Shown: piece by piece, positions 45,680 to 54,006 of the stretch | Numbering within the stretch: position 1 is the first letter of the stretch | Layout of the letters: every line of letters starts with the position of its first letter | Assembly: GCF_008087625.1 (NCBI RefSeq) | Contig: NZ_CP042997.1 | Span: forward strand, 3,472,001 to 3,536,000 | DNA length: 64,000 nucleotides | Origin: Aquisphaera giovannonii | Lineage (GTDB): Bacteria; Planctomycetota; Planctomycetia; Isosphaerales; Isosphaeraceae | Reading direction: 5' to 3' | Translations under genes and position numbers: made by a program | Notes under the pieces: model-generated | The model's input: only the letters and a program-made list of their open reading frames with translations | The model's database searches: none | Told to the model about the DNA's origin: nothing

Positions 45680-46573
45680 TCAGCCCTTGCGGAGGACCTC
45701 GGCGCGTCGGTAGAGGTTGAACGCCACGGCCTGGAACTGGCCGCGGGCGTTGGCGCCGGCCTCGCGATAGCTCTCGGGGAATCCTTCCGCCTTGGTCCAG
45801 TCGAGGACCTCCTGGATCCGATTGGCCATCAGCTCCAGCATCTCGTCGATCGTCGGCGCCGAGACGTCGACCGGCGGCTGGGCGGCCACGACCCGCGGAT
45901 CCTCGCCCCCCTGGAAGTGGACCTCCTCGGCGATCGAGGCCTTGCCGCGGGCCTTGCCGGGCGCCTCGTCCTGGTGGACCGCGGCGCCGCTCATGCCGCG
46001 ACGGCCGCGCTCGGGGCGGGAGTCGAAGTCGTCCTGGAACTGGGCGGGCTCGGGATAGGACTCCTCCAACTTCGGGCGGGGGAGTCCGGCGGACGTGTAG
46101 AGCTTGCCGTCGGCGCCGACGCGGCCCGGGTTGTTCGGGATCTGATTGCCTTCGATGAGCTGCCGCCGTATCTTGGCGACGAGCTCGCGGCTGACGGCCA
46201 GCTCCTCGGCCATCCGCCGGTCCGACCAGTCGTGGTGGAGCTTGAGCTTGACCTCGACGGCCCGCCGGCGTTCGGAGCGGGTCAGGGGCAGCCCGTGGAA
46301 CAGGTTGACGCTGGCGGCGAAGTCGAGGGCCTCGGTGAACGTGCCGGCGCGGACCTCCGCGGGGATCGTCCGCTTGCCCAGCATCACGGCGGCGGCGTGG
46401 CGGTGGAATCCGTCGGCGATGAGCAGCTTGCCGTCCACCTCGTAGAGGGTGATCGGCGGGAGCCGGTCCCACGAGTCGGCGTAGCGCTCGACCGTGAAGT
46501 CGTCGAGGCGGTCCCTGAGGTAGAGGTTCTGATCGAGGATCAGGTCGTTCAAGGCCACGTTGCGTATATCCAT
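45680..46573 (-). CDS. Lone ParB/sulfiredoxin-domain protein
   Basis: A 297-residue DNA-associated protein. The N-terminal ParB/Srx nuclease-like domain (about 1-100) shows DRLPPITLYEVDGKLLIADGFHRHAAAVML, with the CTP/phosphate-type motif in the form DGFHRH. A helix-turn-helix-like stretch (about 108-140, WSDRRMAEELAVSRELVAKIRRQL) follows. The rest is linker and a C-terminal helical domain. No parA or parS is nearby, so partition is unlikely; such lone ParB-like proteins act as regulators (StrR type). Divergent from the RfbD-like gene. Confidence 0.8.
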   Translation of the reverse strand: MDIRNVALNDLILDQNLYLRDRLDDFTVERYADSWDRLPPITLYEVDGKLLIADGFHRHAAAVMLGKRTIPAEVRAGTFTEALDFAASVNLFHGLPLTRSERRRAVEVKLKLHHDWSDRRMAEELAVSRELVAKIRRQLIEGNQIPNNPGRVGADGKLYTSAGLPRPKLEESYPEPAQFQDDFDSRPERGRRGMSGAAVHQDEAPGKARGKASIAEEVHFQGGEDPRVVAAQPPVDVSAPTIDEMLELMANRIQEVLDWTKAEGFPESYREAGANARGQFQAVAFNLYRRAEVLRKG

Positions 46574-46726
46574 CGAAGCCGCTCCAGCGTCGCCGTCGCA
46601 GGTGTCGGAGGGGGCAGTCCCTGGTCCAACGATGGACCCTTTGCGCCCTTGTGATCGGCGGCGGAAACGCGGCGGCTTGCACGAGATTTCGCGGCAATTG
46701 CCGGCTCCATTCCGAGGCTAACGAGC

Positions 46727-47605
46727 ATGCGGATTCTCGTGACGGGCGCGAGCGGACAGCTCGGAGCGTATCTCCTGGATGAAACGCTCACCCGTGGGCG
46801 GGCCGAGGTGACCGGTTGGTGCCACCGACCGGCTGCGGGCCCGAGGGATCGGCCCTTGCGAGCCGTGGATTTGACGGACGAGCTCGCGGTCGAGGCCGCC
46901 CTGCGCGAGGCCGCCCCGGAGGTCGTGATCCACCTCGCGGCCATCAGCGCGGCGGACGCCGTCCGCCGCGATCCGGAGCGGGGCCGGGCAGTCAACGTGC
47001 GGGCGACCGAGCGCCTCGCCCGCTGGTGCGGAGACCGCGACCGCCGGCTGATCTTCGCGTCCACGGACATGGTCTTCGACGGCGAGCGGGGCGGCTACCG
47101 GGAGGACGACCCGGCATGCCCCGTCCTCGAATACGGCCGCACCAAGGCCGAGGCGGAAGCCGCGGTCCTGGCGATCCCGCGCGCGGTCGTGGCGAGGATC
47201 AGCCTGCTGTTCGGGCCGTCGCGGGCCGGGCGGGAATCGTTCTTCGACCGGGCGATCTCGGCCCTGCGACGGGGCGAGCCGCAGGCCTTCTTCGAGGACG
47301 AGTACCGGACGCCGATGCACTACGCGACCGCGGCCCGGGCGCTGATGGGCCTGGCGGGCGAGGGCTCCTCGGGCATCATCCACGTGGGCGGCGCGGAGCG
47401 GGTCAGCCGATTCGAGCTGATGAGCCGCGCCGCGCGGGCCCTGGGCCTGGATCCGCGACTCGTCCGGCGGGGTCGTCGCGCGGACGTGCCGACGCCGGAG
47501 CCGCGCCCGCGGGATCTCTCCCTCGATACCGCGCTCCTTGCCGAGACCCTCCCGGGCCTGGAACGACCCTCGATCGAGGATTCGCTCCGGGACTCAGGCG
47601 AGTGA
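46727..47605 (+). CDS. dTDP-4-dehydrorhamnose reductase-like SDR
   Basis: A 292-residue NAD(P)-dependent extended SDR. GxxGxxG is in TGASGQLG, the catalytic Tyr-x-x-x-Lys is YGRTKAE and the STD motif FASTDMVFDG matches RfbD. VVIHLAAIS and FFDRAIS follow. It could reduce dTDP-4-keto-rhamnose or act on another nucleotide sugar. It ends inside the last 12 bases of the APC gene on the other strand (convergent). No rml partners are adjacent. Confidence 0.82.
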   Translation: MRILVTGASGQLGAYLLDETLTRGRAEVTGWCHRPAAGPRDRPLRAVDLTDELAVEAALREAAPEVVIHLAAISAADAVRRDPERGRAVNVRATERLARWCGDRDRRLIFASTDMVFDGERGGYREDDPACPVLEYGRTKAEAEAAVLAIPRAVVARISLLFGPSRAGRESFFDRAISALRRGEPQAFFEDEYRTPMHYATAARALMGLAGEGSSGIIHVGGAERVSRFELMSRAARALGLDPRLVRRGRRADVPTPEPRPRDLSLDTALLAETLPGLERPSIEDSLRDSGE

Positions 47606-49105
47606 GTCCGATCCGGCGGCCGTCGGCTCGTCGCTCCGCTTCAGCAGGACAAAGGCCGGGATGCCGAGCAGGATCAGGCCGATCCCGGCGAGGGCCTGCA
47701 CGCGGCTCTGCTCGTTGACGAGCATGCTCCCCAGGAAGACGACCGAGACGATGACGTAGAGGATGGGCGTGGCGGGGTATCCCCAGGTCCTGTAGGGACG
47801 CTCCTTATCCGGGAATTTGGCCCGCAGGACGAAGACGCTGGAGATGGACAGCAAGTAGAACAGGTTGGCGCCGAAGATGACGTAGGTCAGCAGGATGTCG
47901 TACAGGGGCGTCTGGTGGAGCTTGAGCCAGGCGGCGGAGATCCATCCCATGGCCCCGGCCGACTCGCCGACCGTGTCGGGCGCCCCGCCGGAGACGATGG
48001 CCGTGCCGACGACGACCAGCATGCTCGCCCAGAGTCCCTGGGCGAGCACGGCGTTGGCCGGCGTCTGGTAGCGCGGGTGGATCCGGCCCAGGGCCCGGGG
48101 CAGCAGGCCGTCGCGGGCCATGGCGAAGTAGGCCCGCGGGCCCGTGAGGGCATTGCCGTTGAGGGAGATGAATGTCGAGCACATGACGAGCATCGAGATG
48201 GCGACGACGCCGGGATGGCCGAGGAGCTCCGAGCAGTAGACGGCCGCGACGGCCTTCTCGATCTTGCCCTGGGGGTCGTTCGCGGCGGCGATGTCCGCGA
48301 GGGGGAGCACGTAGTGGTAGGCGACCGTCATGCAGAGGTAGACGGCGATGAGCGTGCCCATCCCCAGAATCAGGGCGCGGGGGATGTTCCGGCCGGGCTC
48401 TCGGACCTCCTCGGCCAGCGGCGTGACGTTGATCCAGCCGTCGTAGGCCCAGAGGACGTGGACCATGGCGGCCAGCATCGCCATCACCACCGACGTATTC
48501 CAGGCCTGGGGCCAGGCGGGCGCGAGGTTGGCCGGCGTGCCTCGCCGGAGGAGCAGGGGCAGCGACATCAGGGCGAGCACGCCCCCGACCTTGAGCACGG
48601 TGCCGACCACCTGGAGGGCGCTGCCGCGTCGCGTGCCCAGGATGTTGACCGTCGTCACGACCGCGATGGCCGCCACGGCCACGAGCCCCTGCCAGACCTT
48701 GCCGTCGATGCCGTCGGGCGGGGGCACGAGCTGGATGAAATAGCGCGCGAAGGCCGCCGCCAGGGTGGCCATCGAGCCGGTCCGCTCGATGGTGAACTCG
48801 GTCCAGCCGAACAGGAATGCCGGCAGCCGGCCGTAGGCGGCCCGCAGGTAGACGTAAGGGCCGCCCGCATGGGGCATCATCGCCCCGAGCTCCGCCAGGG
48901 TGAGCGCCCCGAGGCCGCTGAGGATGCCCGCGACGATCCAGACGATGAGGATGCCGCCGAGGAAGGGGACCTCGTGCGCCACCGTGGCGGGGACCATGAA
49001 GATCCCCGAGCCGATCACGCAGCCGACGACGACGCAGTACGCGGCGACGGGCCCGAGCACCCTCGGCAGGACGTGGCGTTCGGCGGGGACCGTGTCGGCG
49101 GGCAT
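47594..49105 (-). CDS. APC superfamily amino acid permease
   Basis: A 503-residue transporter with about 12 membrane helices. The family-typical helix 1 break is GCVIGSGIFMVPATVA, and helix 8-10 residues with RxxxxxGRIHPRYQTPANAV also match the LAT/AAT type. The C-terminal tail is short and Ser-rich. ATG at 49105 follows GGAGG at 8 bases; earlier starts give only Arg/Pro-rich sequence. The substrate (neutral or cationic amino acids) cannot be set from sequence. It shares 12 bases with the converging RfbD-like gene. Confidence 0.9.
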   Translation of the reverse strand: MPADTVPAERHVLPRVLGPVAAYCVVVGCVIGSGIFMVPATVAHEVPFLGGILIVWIVAGILSGLGALTLAELGAMMPHAGGPYVYLRAAYGRLPAFLFGWTEFTIERTGSMATLAAAFARYFIQLVPPPDGIDGKVWQGLVAVAAIAVVTTVNILGTRRGSALQVVGTVLKVGGVLALMSLPLLLRRGTPANLAPAWPQAWNTSVVMAMLAAMVHVLWAYDGWINVTPLAEEVREPGRNIPRALILGMGTLIAVYLCMTVAYHYVLPLADIAAANDPQGKIEKAVAAVYCSELLGHPGVVAISMLVMCSTFISLNGNALTGPRAYFAMARDGLLPRALGRIHPRYQTPANAVLAQGLWASMLVVVGTAIVSGGAPDTVGESAGAMGWISAAWLKLHQTPLYDILLTYVIFGANLFYLLSISSVFVLRAKFPDKERPYRTWGYPATPILYVIVSVVFLGSMLVNEQSRVQALAGIGLILLGIPAFVLLKRSDEPTAAGSDSLA

Positions 49106-49158
49106 CAAGCATTCCTCCGGTCGCTCGGTGACATGTCCGGCGGCGGCGTCTCCGCGCT

Positions 49159-51573
49159 TCAGCGCGGCTGGCCGCCCTCCGGCCGATTCGCCAGCCCGAG
49201 GGCCCGGCCGAGCTCGGCGGACGCGCGGTCGATGGCCCGCGCCGTCTCCTCGACGGGCCCCCCCAGAGCGTCCCATCGGTTCTCCTCGACGGCCTGGCGG
49301 ATCGCGGGCAGGGGCCAGCAACCATAGCCCGTGGTCACGCCGGGGGCGTAGACGGCGTGCTTGAACCAGGTGCGGCCGGCCAGGCCCCCGGGCAGCAGGA
49401 AGGAGCGCTCGAACCGCACCAGGGACTCGTTGAGCGATGCCGCGGGCGCCTCGCCCGAGATCCGGTCGAGCGCCCGGTCCAGCGCCGCCGCCCTGTCCCG
49501 GAAGGCCTTCACGGAGGCGACGAGCCGGTCCAGCCCGTCGAAGCTCTCGGCGGCCTCCAGCGACTGGGGGCCGGCCTGGCCGGGCACGCCGAACTTCGCC
49601 CGCGCCCGCCTCGCCGCGATCAGCCGCAGCTCATCCACGTAGTCCCGGAGCGCCTCGCCGTAGGGCGTGAAGCGGAACGGTAGGACCTCGGCGGACGCGG
49701 CCCGCATCATGATCGCGGTGTAGAGCCGGGCGGCCGTCGCGTGGTTGAGGAACTCGGGATCGCCGAACTTCTCCATCCAGTGGAAGTTGTCGTAGATCGA
49801 ATGGTAGACGCCGTAGCGGCCGCCCAGGCCGACGTCCGCGCAGGGGATGCCCAGGTGGTCCAGGAAGACCGTGAAGTCCGAGCCCGAGCCCAGCGGCTGG
49901 AGCTGGGGGACGAAGCCGCTCAGGCCCGGATGTCCGGCCGCCGACGTCGTATCCCAGAGCGGGTCGTGCAGGCTCAGGGGGGTCGCCGCCGCCCATGCGC
50001 CGCGACGGCCCTCCACCCACACCTCGCGGAGCGTCTTGCCGGTGCGGACGTCGACGACCGCCTGCGCGGCGTCCAGGAGCAGGTTGCGGAGCGAAGGGCC
50101 TCCGGCCATGTCGAGCTCGCGGCCGCTGACGGCCGAGTCCACGTTGAGCATGAAGGCGGCCTTGGCGTCCAGCTCCGCGGCGTGCTCCTCGGCCCACTCG
50201 GTCGAGCCGACGAGGCCGTATTCCTCCGCATCCCAGCTCGCGTAGACCATCGTCCGCCGGGGCTTCCATCCGGCCTTCACCGCGGCCCCGATCGCCCGGC
50301 AGGTCTCGAGCGTCGCGGCCGACCCGCTGGAGGGGTCGACGGCCCCGAAGACCCAGGCGTCGCGGTGGTTGCCCAGCATCACCCAGCGATCCGGCTCGGC
50401 CGCCCCCTTGACCGTCGCGATGACGTTCCAGATGGGGCGGATCTTGTAATCCATGATGATGCCGAACGAGGCTTCGACGGGCCCGGGGCCGACGTGGTAC
50501 GCCAGCGGCAGGCCGCCCGACCAGCCTCCCGGCGCCTCGGGCCCGGCGAGGACCTGGAAGATCTCGCGGGCCGTGTCGTAGCTGATCGGGAGCGAAGGGA
50601 TCGTCGCGAAGTAGTCCGACCGCTTGAGACCGGTCTGCCGCTCCCAGGCGGTCCCGAGATCCGACGCGAGGGCCGGGGGCGTCCCGGGCGCGAGGTCCAT
50701 GGGGAAACCGAGCCTCCAGTCGATCGGCAGCCGGGGGGCCCCCTCGATGGAAGGGCCATTCGGCGTGGAGGGATCGCCGGGGCCGAGCGAGAGGAACTGG
50801 ACGCTCCCGCGCTGGATCGCCGAGCCCGGGCGGAAAGGGCCGTTCGGGTAGGTATCCCCCTTGGCATAGCCGTCGTCGCCGGGGTCCGAGTAGATCAGGA
50901 TGCCGGTCGCCCCGCGCTTCTGGGCATTCAGCACCTTGAGGCCGCGGAAGTTGCCTCCGTAGCGGGCCAGGACGATCTTGCCCTTCACCGAGATCCCGAG
51001 CTTCTCGAGCGAGTCGAAATCCTCGGGCCGTCCGTAGTTCGCATAGACGACCTGGCCGGCGGCCCCGCCGCTCACGCCGTATCCGTGGAAGGCGGTGAAC
51101 GCCTCGCTGGAGGCGGAATCCTTGTCGGAGGGCAGGGGGGACTCGTCGAGCGCCAGGGCCTTCATCACCGGTTTCGTCAGCGCGAGCGCCGGCTTCCCCT
51201 CCGGGTAGTTGAGCAGCACCTGGAGCGGGCGGATCTCGGCGTCCCAGCCCCACTCGCGGAGCCGGTCGCGGACGAAGACGGCCGTCCGGTAGTCGGCGGG
51301 CGAGCCGGCCGGGTGGGGCTCGGCGGTCAGCTCGCGGAGCCACTTCCGCGCGCTCTCCGGCGTGGGTACCGCGAGCGCCTTCGCCTCGGCCTCGCGATAG
51401 GAGGCGCGGCCGGCTTCGAGGAAGCCGATCGGCGAGGACTCGGCGTGGTAGGACCCGTCCGCGGAGATCGCCGGGGCGGGGCCGGCATCCCGCCGGTCCG
51501 CGATCTGCTGGGAGGAGGCCATCGGGGACAGGGCCGAAATCACGACGATCAGGGCGAGCCGGGTGGGTCGCAT
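49159..51573 (-). CDS. Secreted M28 metallopeptidase of the glutamate carboxypeptidase II type
   Basis: An 804-residue exported peptidase. After a signal peptide (MRPTRLALIVVISALSPMASS) come a PA-like inserted domain (about 100-300), the M28 catalytic core with zinc ligands in HRDAWVFGAVDPSSGSA (His, Asp), EEYGLVGSTEW (catalytic Glu then Glu) and NVDSAV, and His in YGVYHSIYDNFHW, and a C-terminal transferrin-receptor-like dimerisation domain (about 660-780). Start at ATG 51573 with GAAGGG upstream. It releases C-terminal acidic residues in homologues; here the substrate is unknown. Confidence 0.93.
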   Translation of the reverse strand: MRPTRLALIVVISALSPMASSQQIADRRDAGPAPAISADGSYHAESSPIGFLEAGRASYREAEAKALAVPTPESARKWLRELTAEPHPAGSPADYRTAVFVRDRLREWGWDAEIRPLQVLLNYPEGKPALALTKPVMKALALDESPLPSDKDSASSEAFTAFHGYGVSGGAAGQVVYANYGRPEDFDSLEKLGISVKGKIVLARYGGNFRGLKVLNAQKRGATGILIYSDPGDDGYAKGDTYPNGPFRPGSAIQRGSVQFLSLGPGDPSTPNGPSIEGAPRLPIDWRLGFPMDLAPGTPPALASDLGTAWERQTGLKRSDYFATIPSLPISYDTAREIFQVLAGPEAPGGWSGGLPLAYHVGPGPVEASFGIIMDYKIRPIWNVIATVKGAAEPDRWVMLGNHRDAWVFGAVDPSSGSAATLETCRAIGAAVKAGWKPRRTMVYASWDAEEYGLVGSTEWAEEHAAELDAKAAFMLNVDSAVSGRELDMAGGPSLRNLLLDAAQAVVDVRTGKTLREVWVEGRRGAWAAATPLSLHDPLWDTTSAAGHPGLSGFVPQLQPLGSGSDFTVFLDHLGIPCADVGLGGRYGVYHSIYDNFHWMEKFGDPEFLNHATAARLYTAIMMRAASAEVLPFRFTPYGEALRDYVDELRLIAARRARAKFGVPGQAGPQSLEAAESFDGLDRLVASVKAFRDRAAALDRALDRISGEAPAASLNESLVRFERSFLLPGGLAGRTWFKHAVYAPGVTTGYGCWPLPAIRQAVEENRWDALGGPVEETARAIDRASAELGRALGLANRPEGGQPR

Positions 51574-51799
51574 CGAGTGCCCTTCGTTGGCTGGCTGAGT
51601 GCTTGACAGGACCGCGAGGCCGGGGGCAAACTCGGCCCATTCCCGGCGCGGTGGCCCCGAGGCGAGCGGAGGGGAGGGCGGCCGAGCCGGCGTCGCCGGC
51701 CCGGGTCGCGGGCTCGCCTGGTCGAGATCGAACCAGGATACGGATCGCGCCACGCCGTCGCCAGTGGTGCGCGGCGAAGGCCATCACGAGGAGACCGCC

Positions 51800-53329
51800 A
51801 TGCATCCCGCCCCCGCCCTGCTGATGATCCTTGCGACCGCCGCGCTCCCGCCCGGCCTTGCCGACCCCGCCGCACCGGCAGCCCGCGGATTCCTCCCGGC
51901 CGGCACTCCGGCGGAGCTGCGCGACGTCGGCCTCCTGGCGAGACTCCGCGACCCGGGCGTCCGGCCCGTCGGCTTCAGCTCCTACGACCGCACCGGCGGG
52001 AACAACGACGGCTTCAACGGCACATACTCGAAGCTCCGCGTCGAGCAGGGGAACTCCGTCCTGGCGGAGCTCTCCGGGCCCGGGATCATCCAGCGGATCT
52101 GGTTCACGCACACCGTCGGCGAGCGTCCCGGGCTCCTCGATCGCAAGCGCGAGCACATCCGGATCTATCTCGACGGCAAGGCCCACCCGGCGCTCGACAT
52201 CCCCGTCGAGGAGCTCTTCTCCGGCGACCATTCCCTCTTCCCGCACCCCCTGGTGGTCCGAGGATCGGGGGGGTTCGTCTCGTACGTCCCCATCCCGTTC
52301 CGGAGCGGATGCAAGGTCGTCGTGGACGGGCAGGGGGTCCGGTTCTACCAGATCGGGATCCTCCAGCTCCCGCGGGAGGGCTCGGTCGCCTCGTTCACGG
52401 ACGCCCCGGATACGCCGCTCCGCGAGGAGTTGAGGCGGACGGCGGCCGTCTGGTCGGACCCCGAGAAGGGGATGCCCGACCGGGCCACCGGGCTCCTCGA
52501 CGCGAAGTACGAGGTCGAGGGCCTGGGCGGGAGCACGCACCGCTACGTCCTGCCGCCGGGCCCGGCCACGATCCGGTCGCTCGAGGTCACCCCCGCGCCG
52601 GGCACCGAGGAGGCCTGGAAGGCCGCCCGGCTGCGGATGGCCTGGGAGGCGGACGACGACTCCGCCCCCGCCGTGGACGTCCCCCTGGGCGCGGCGTTCG
52701 GCATTGCGTATGGCTCCGCGCCCTATCGATCCATCCTGATCGGTCAGAAGGACGGGACCTGGTACGACCGCTACCCGATGCCGTACCGCCGCCAGGCGAT
52801 CCTCCGCATCGACACCGAGAAGCCGCTCAAGGGGACGATCGTCGCCCGCTACGTCAAGCAGGTCGCCGCCGACGACGGGTACTTCCGCGCGAGCTGGCGG
52901 GAGGCGACCCCCGCCCGAAAGGGGGAGGATTTCCCCTGGCTGAAGCAGGAAGGCCGCGGGCATTTCGCGGGCGTCTTCCTGATGACGGAGGGGACGTCCA
53001 AGCTGCCGTACTGGCTGGAGGGCGACGACCGGTTCCGGGTCGACGGCACGCTCGCCGTCCACGGGACGGGCTCCGAGGATTACTTCAATTGCGGCTGGTA
53101 CGCCCTCGAGGGCCGGCTCGATCGCCCCGGGACCTACCCGGTCCACGGATTCAGCGTGTACCAGAATCAGGGCGAGCGGTGGCAGGTCGCCGCCTACCGC
53201 TGGCACCTGCCCGACCCGGTCCCGTTCTCGCGGTCCATCGAGGCGGGCATCGAGCACGGCGGCCAGAACGATGTCGCCGCGGACTACCGGGCGGTCGTCT
53301 TCTGGTACTCGGAGCGGCCGAAGCCCTGA
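51800..53329 (+). CDS. DUF2961 secreted protein
   Basis: A 509-residue exported protein. Signal peptide MHPAPALLMILATAALPPGLA; the DUF2961 domain begins at about residue 60 with DRTGGNNDGFNGTYSKL and continues with GPGIIQRIWFTHT and IYLDGK, then a C-terminal beta-jelly-roll with HGTGSEDYFNCGWY. The family is common in polysaccharide-degrading Bacteroidetes and Planctomycetes; a member with difructose-anhydride/arabinan activity is known, so a glycoside hydrolase role is plausible. ATG 51800 follows GAGGAG. Divergent to the M28 gene and 110 bases before the sigma factor. Confidence 0.85.
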   Translation: MHPAPALLMILATAALPPGLADPAAPAARGFLPAGTPAELRDVGLLARLRDPGVRPVGFSSYDRTGGNNDGFNGTYSKLRVEQGNSVLAELSGPGIIQRIWFTHTVGERPGLLDRKREHIRIYLDGKAHPALDIPVEELFSGDHSLFPHPLVVRGSGGFVSYVPIPFRSGCKVVVDGQGVRFYQIGILQLPREGSVASFTDAPDTPLREELRRTAAVWSDPEKGMPDRATGLLDAKYEVEGLGGSTHRYVLPPGPATIRSLEVTPAPGTEEAWKAARLRMAWEADDDSAPAVDVPLGAAFGIAYGSAPYRSILIGQKDGTWYDRYPMPYRRQAILRIDTEKPLKGTIVARYVKQVAADDGYFRASWREATPARKGEDFPWLKQEGRGHFAGVFLMTEGTSKLPYWLEGDDRFRVDGTLAVHGTGSEDYFNCGWYALEGRLDRPGTYPVHGFSVYQNQGERWQVAAYRWHLPDPVPFSRSIEAGIEHGGQNDVAADYRAVVFWYSERPKP

Positions 53330-53439
53330 AACAGCGCGTCGTCGGTGCCGTTCGCGGATTTTTCCGGGCTCCTCGCTAAGGACCGGCCCGGTTGTCCGTC
53401 TTCCTGGATGTACGGGAACGCGTCCCCCAGCGAGCGTTG

Positions 53440-53979
53440 ATGATGGCGCAACGATCGGAGCCCGAGCGTGGGGCCTGGGTCCGCGAGGCGGTGACTCGCT
53501 TCGAGGGCCCGCTCACGCTCTACGCCACGCGACTCCTCGGCGACCCGGAAGCCGCGCGCGACGTGGTGCAGGATACGTTCCTGCGCCTCTGCTCGCAGGC
53601 GAGGGAGTCCGTCGAAGGCCACCTCGCGGAATGGCTCTTCACCGTCTGCCGGAACCGGGCCCTCGACGTCCTGCGGAAGGAGCATCGCATGACTCAACTG
53701 AGCGATGAGCAGGTGAATCGGTGCCTGAGCCCCGCACCGGGCCCGCAGGAGGCCGCCGAGCGCCACGATCTGGGGGCCAAGGTCCTGAGTTTGCTGGAAT
53801 CCCTCCCCGTCAACCAGCGTGAAGTCCTCCGCCTCAAGTTTCAGAACGGGTTTTCGTACCAGGAGATCAGCCGGATCAGCGGCCACAGCGTCTCGAACGT
53901 CGGTTACCTCATCCACGCCGGGATCAAGACGCTCCGCGGGCAGCTCTTCGACGGCCAGCCGGTCGAAGCCCGTGCCTGA
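53440..53979 (+). CDS. ECF-type sigma-70 family RNA polymerase sigma factor
   Basis: A 179-residue extracytoplasmic-function sigma factor. Region 2 (about 20-90) contains DPEAARDVVQDTFLRLCSQA and EGHLAEWLFTVCRNRALDVLRKE; region 4 (about 115-165) has SLPVNQREVLRLKFQNGFSYQEISRISGHSVSNVGYLIHAGIKTLR. The ATG at 53440 is favoured over the TTG at 53392. It lies 27 bases before the membrane anti-sigma/VWA gene, so the two are co-transcribed and the neighbour probably controls it. Confidence 0.92.
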   Translation: MMAQRSEPERGAWVREAVTRFEGPLTLYATRLLGDPEAARDVVQDTFLRLCSQARESVEGHLAEWLFTVCRNRALDVLRKEHRMTQLSDEQVNRCLSPAPGPQEAAERHDLGAKVLSLLESLPVNQREVLRLKFQNGFSYQEISRISGHSVSNVGYLIHAGIKTLRGQLFDGQPVEARA

Positions 53980-54006
53980 ATCCAGAAAGGGAAGGGAGAG
54001 CTCACG

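Noticed and set aside
49631-53257. A 1208-codon minus-strand frame
   Set aside because: It is antisense to the DUF2961 gene and out of frame with the M28 gene, Arg/Pro/Gly-rich and without any domain. High GC produces long open frames by chance.
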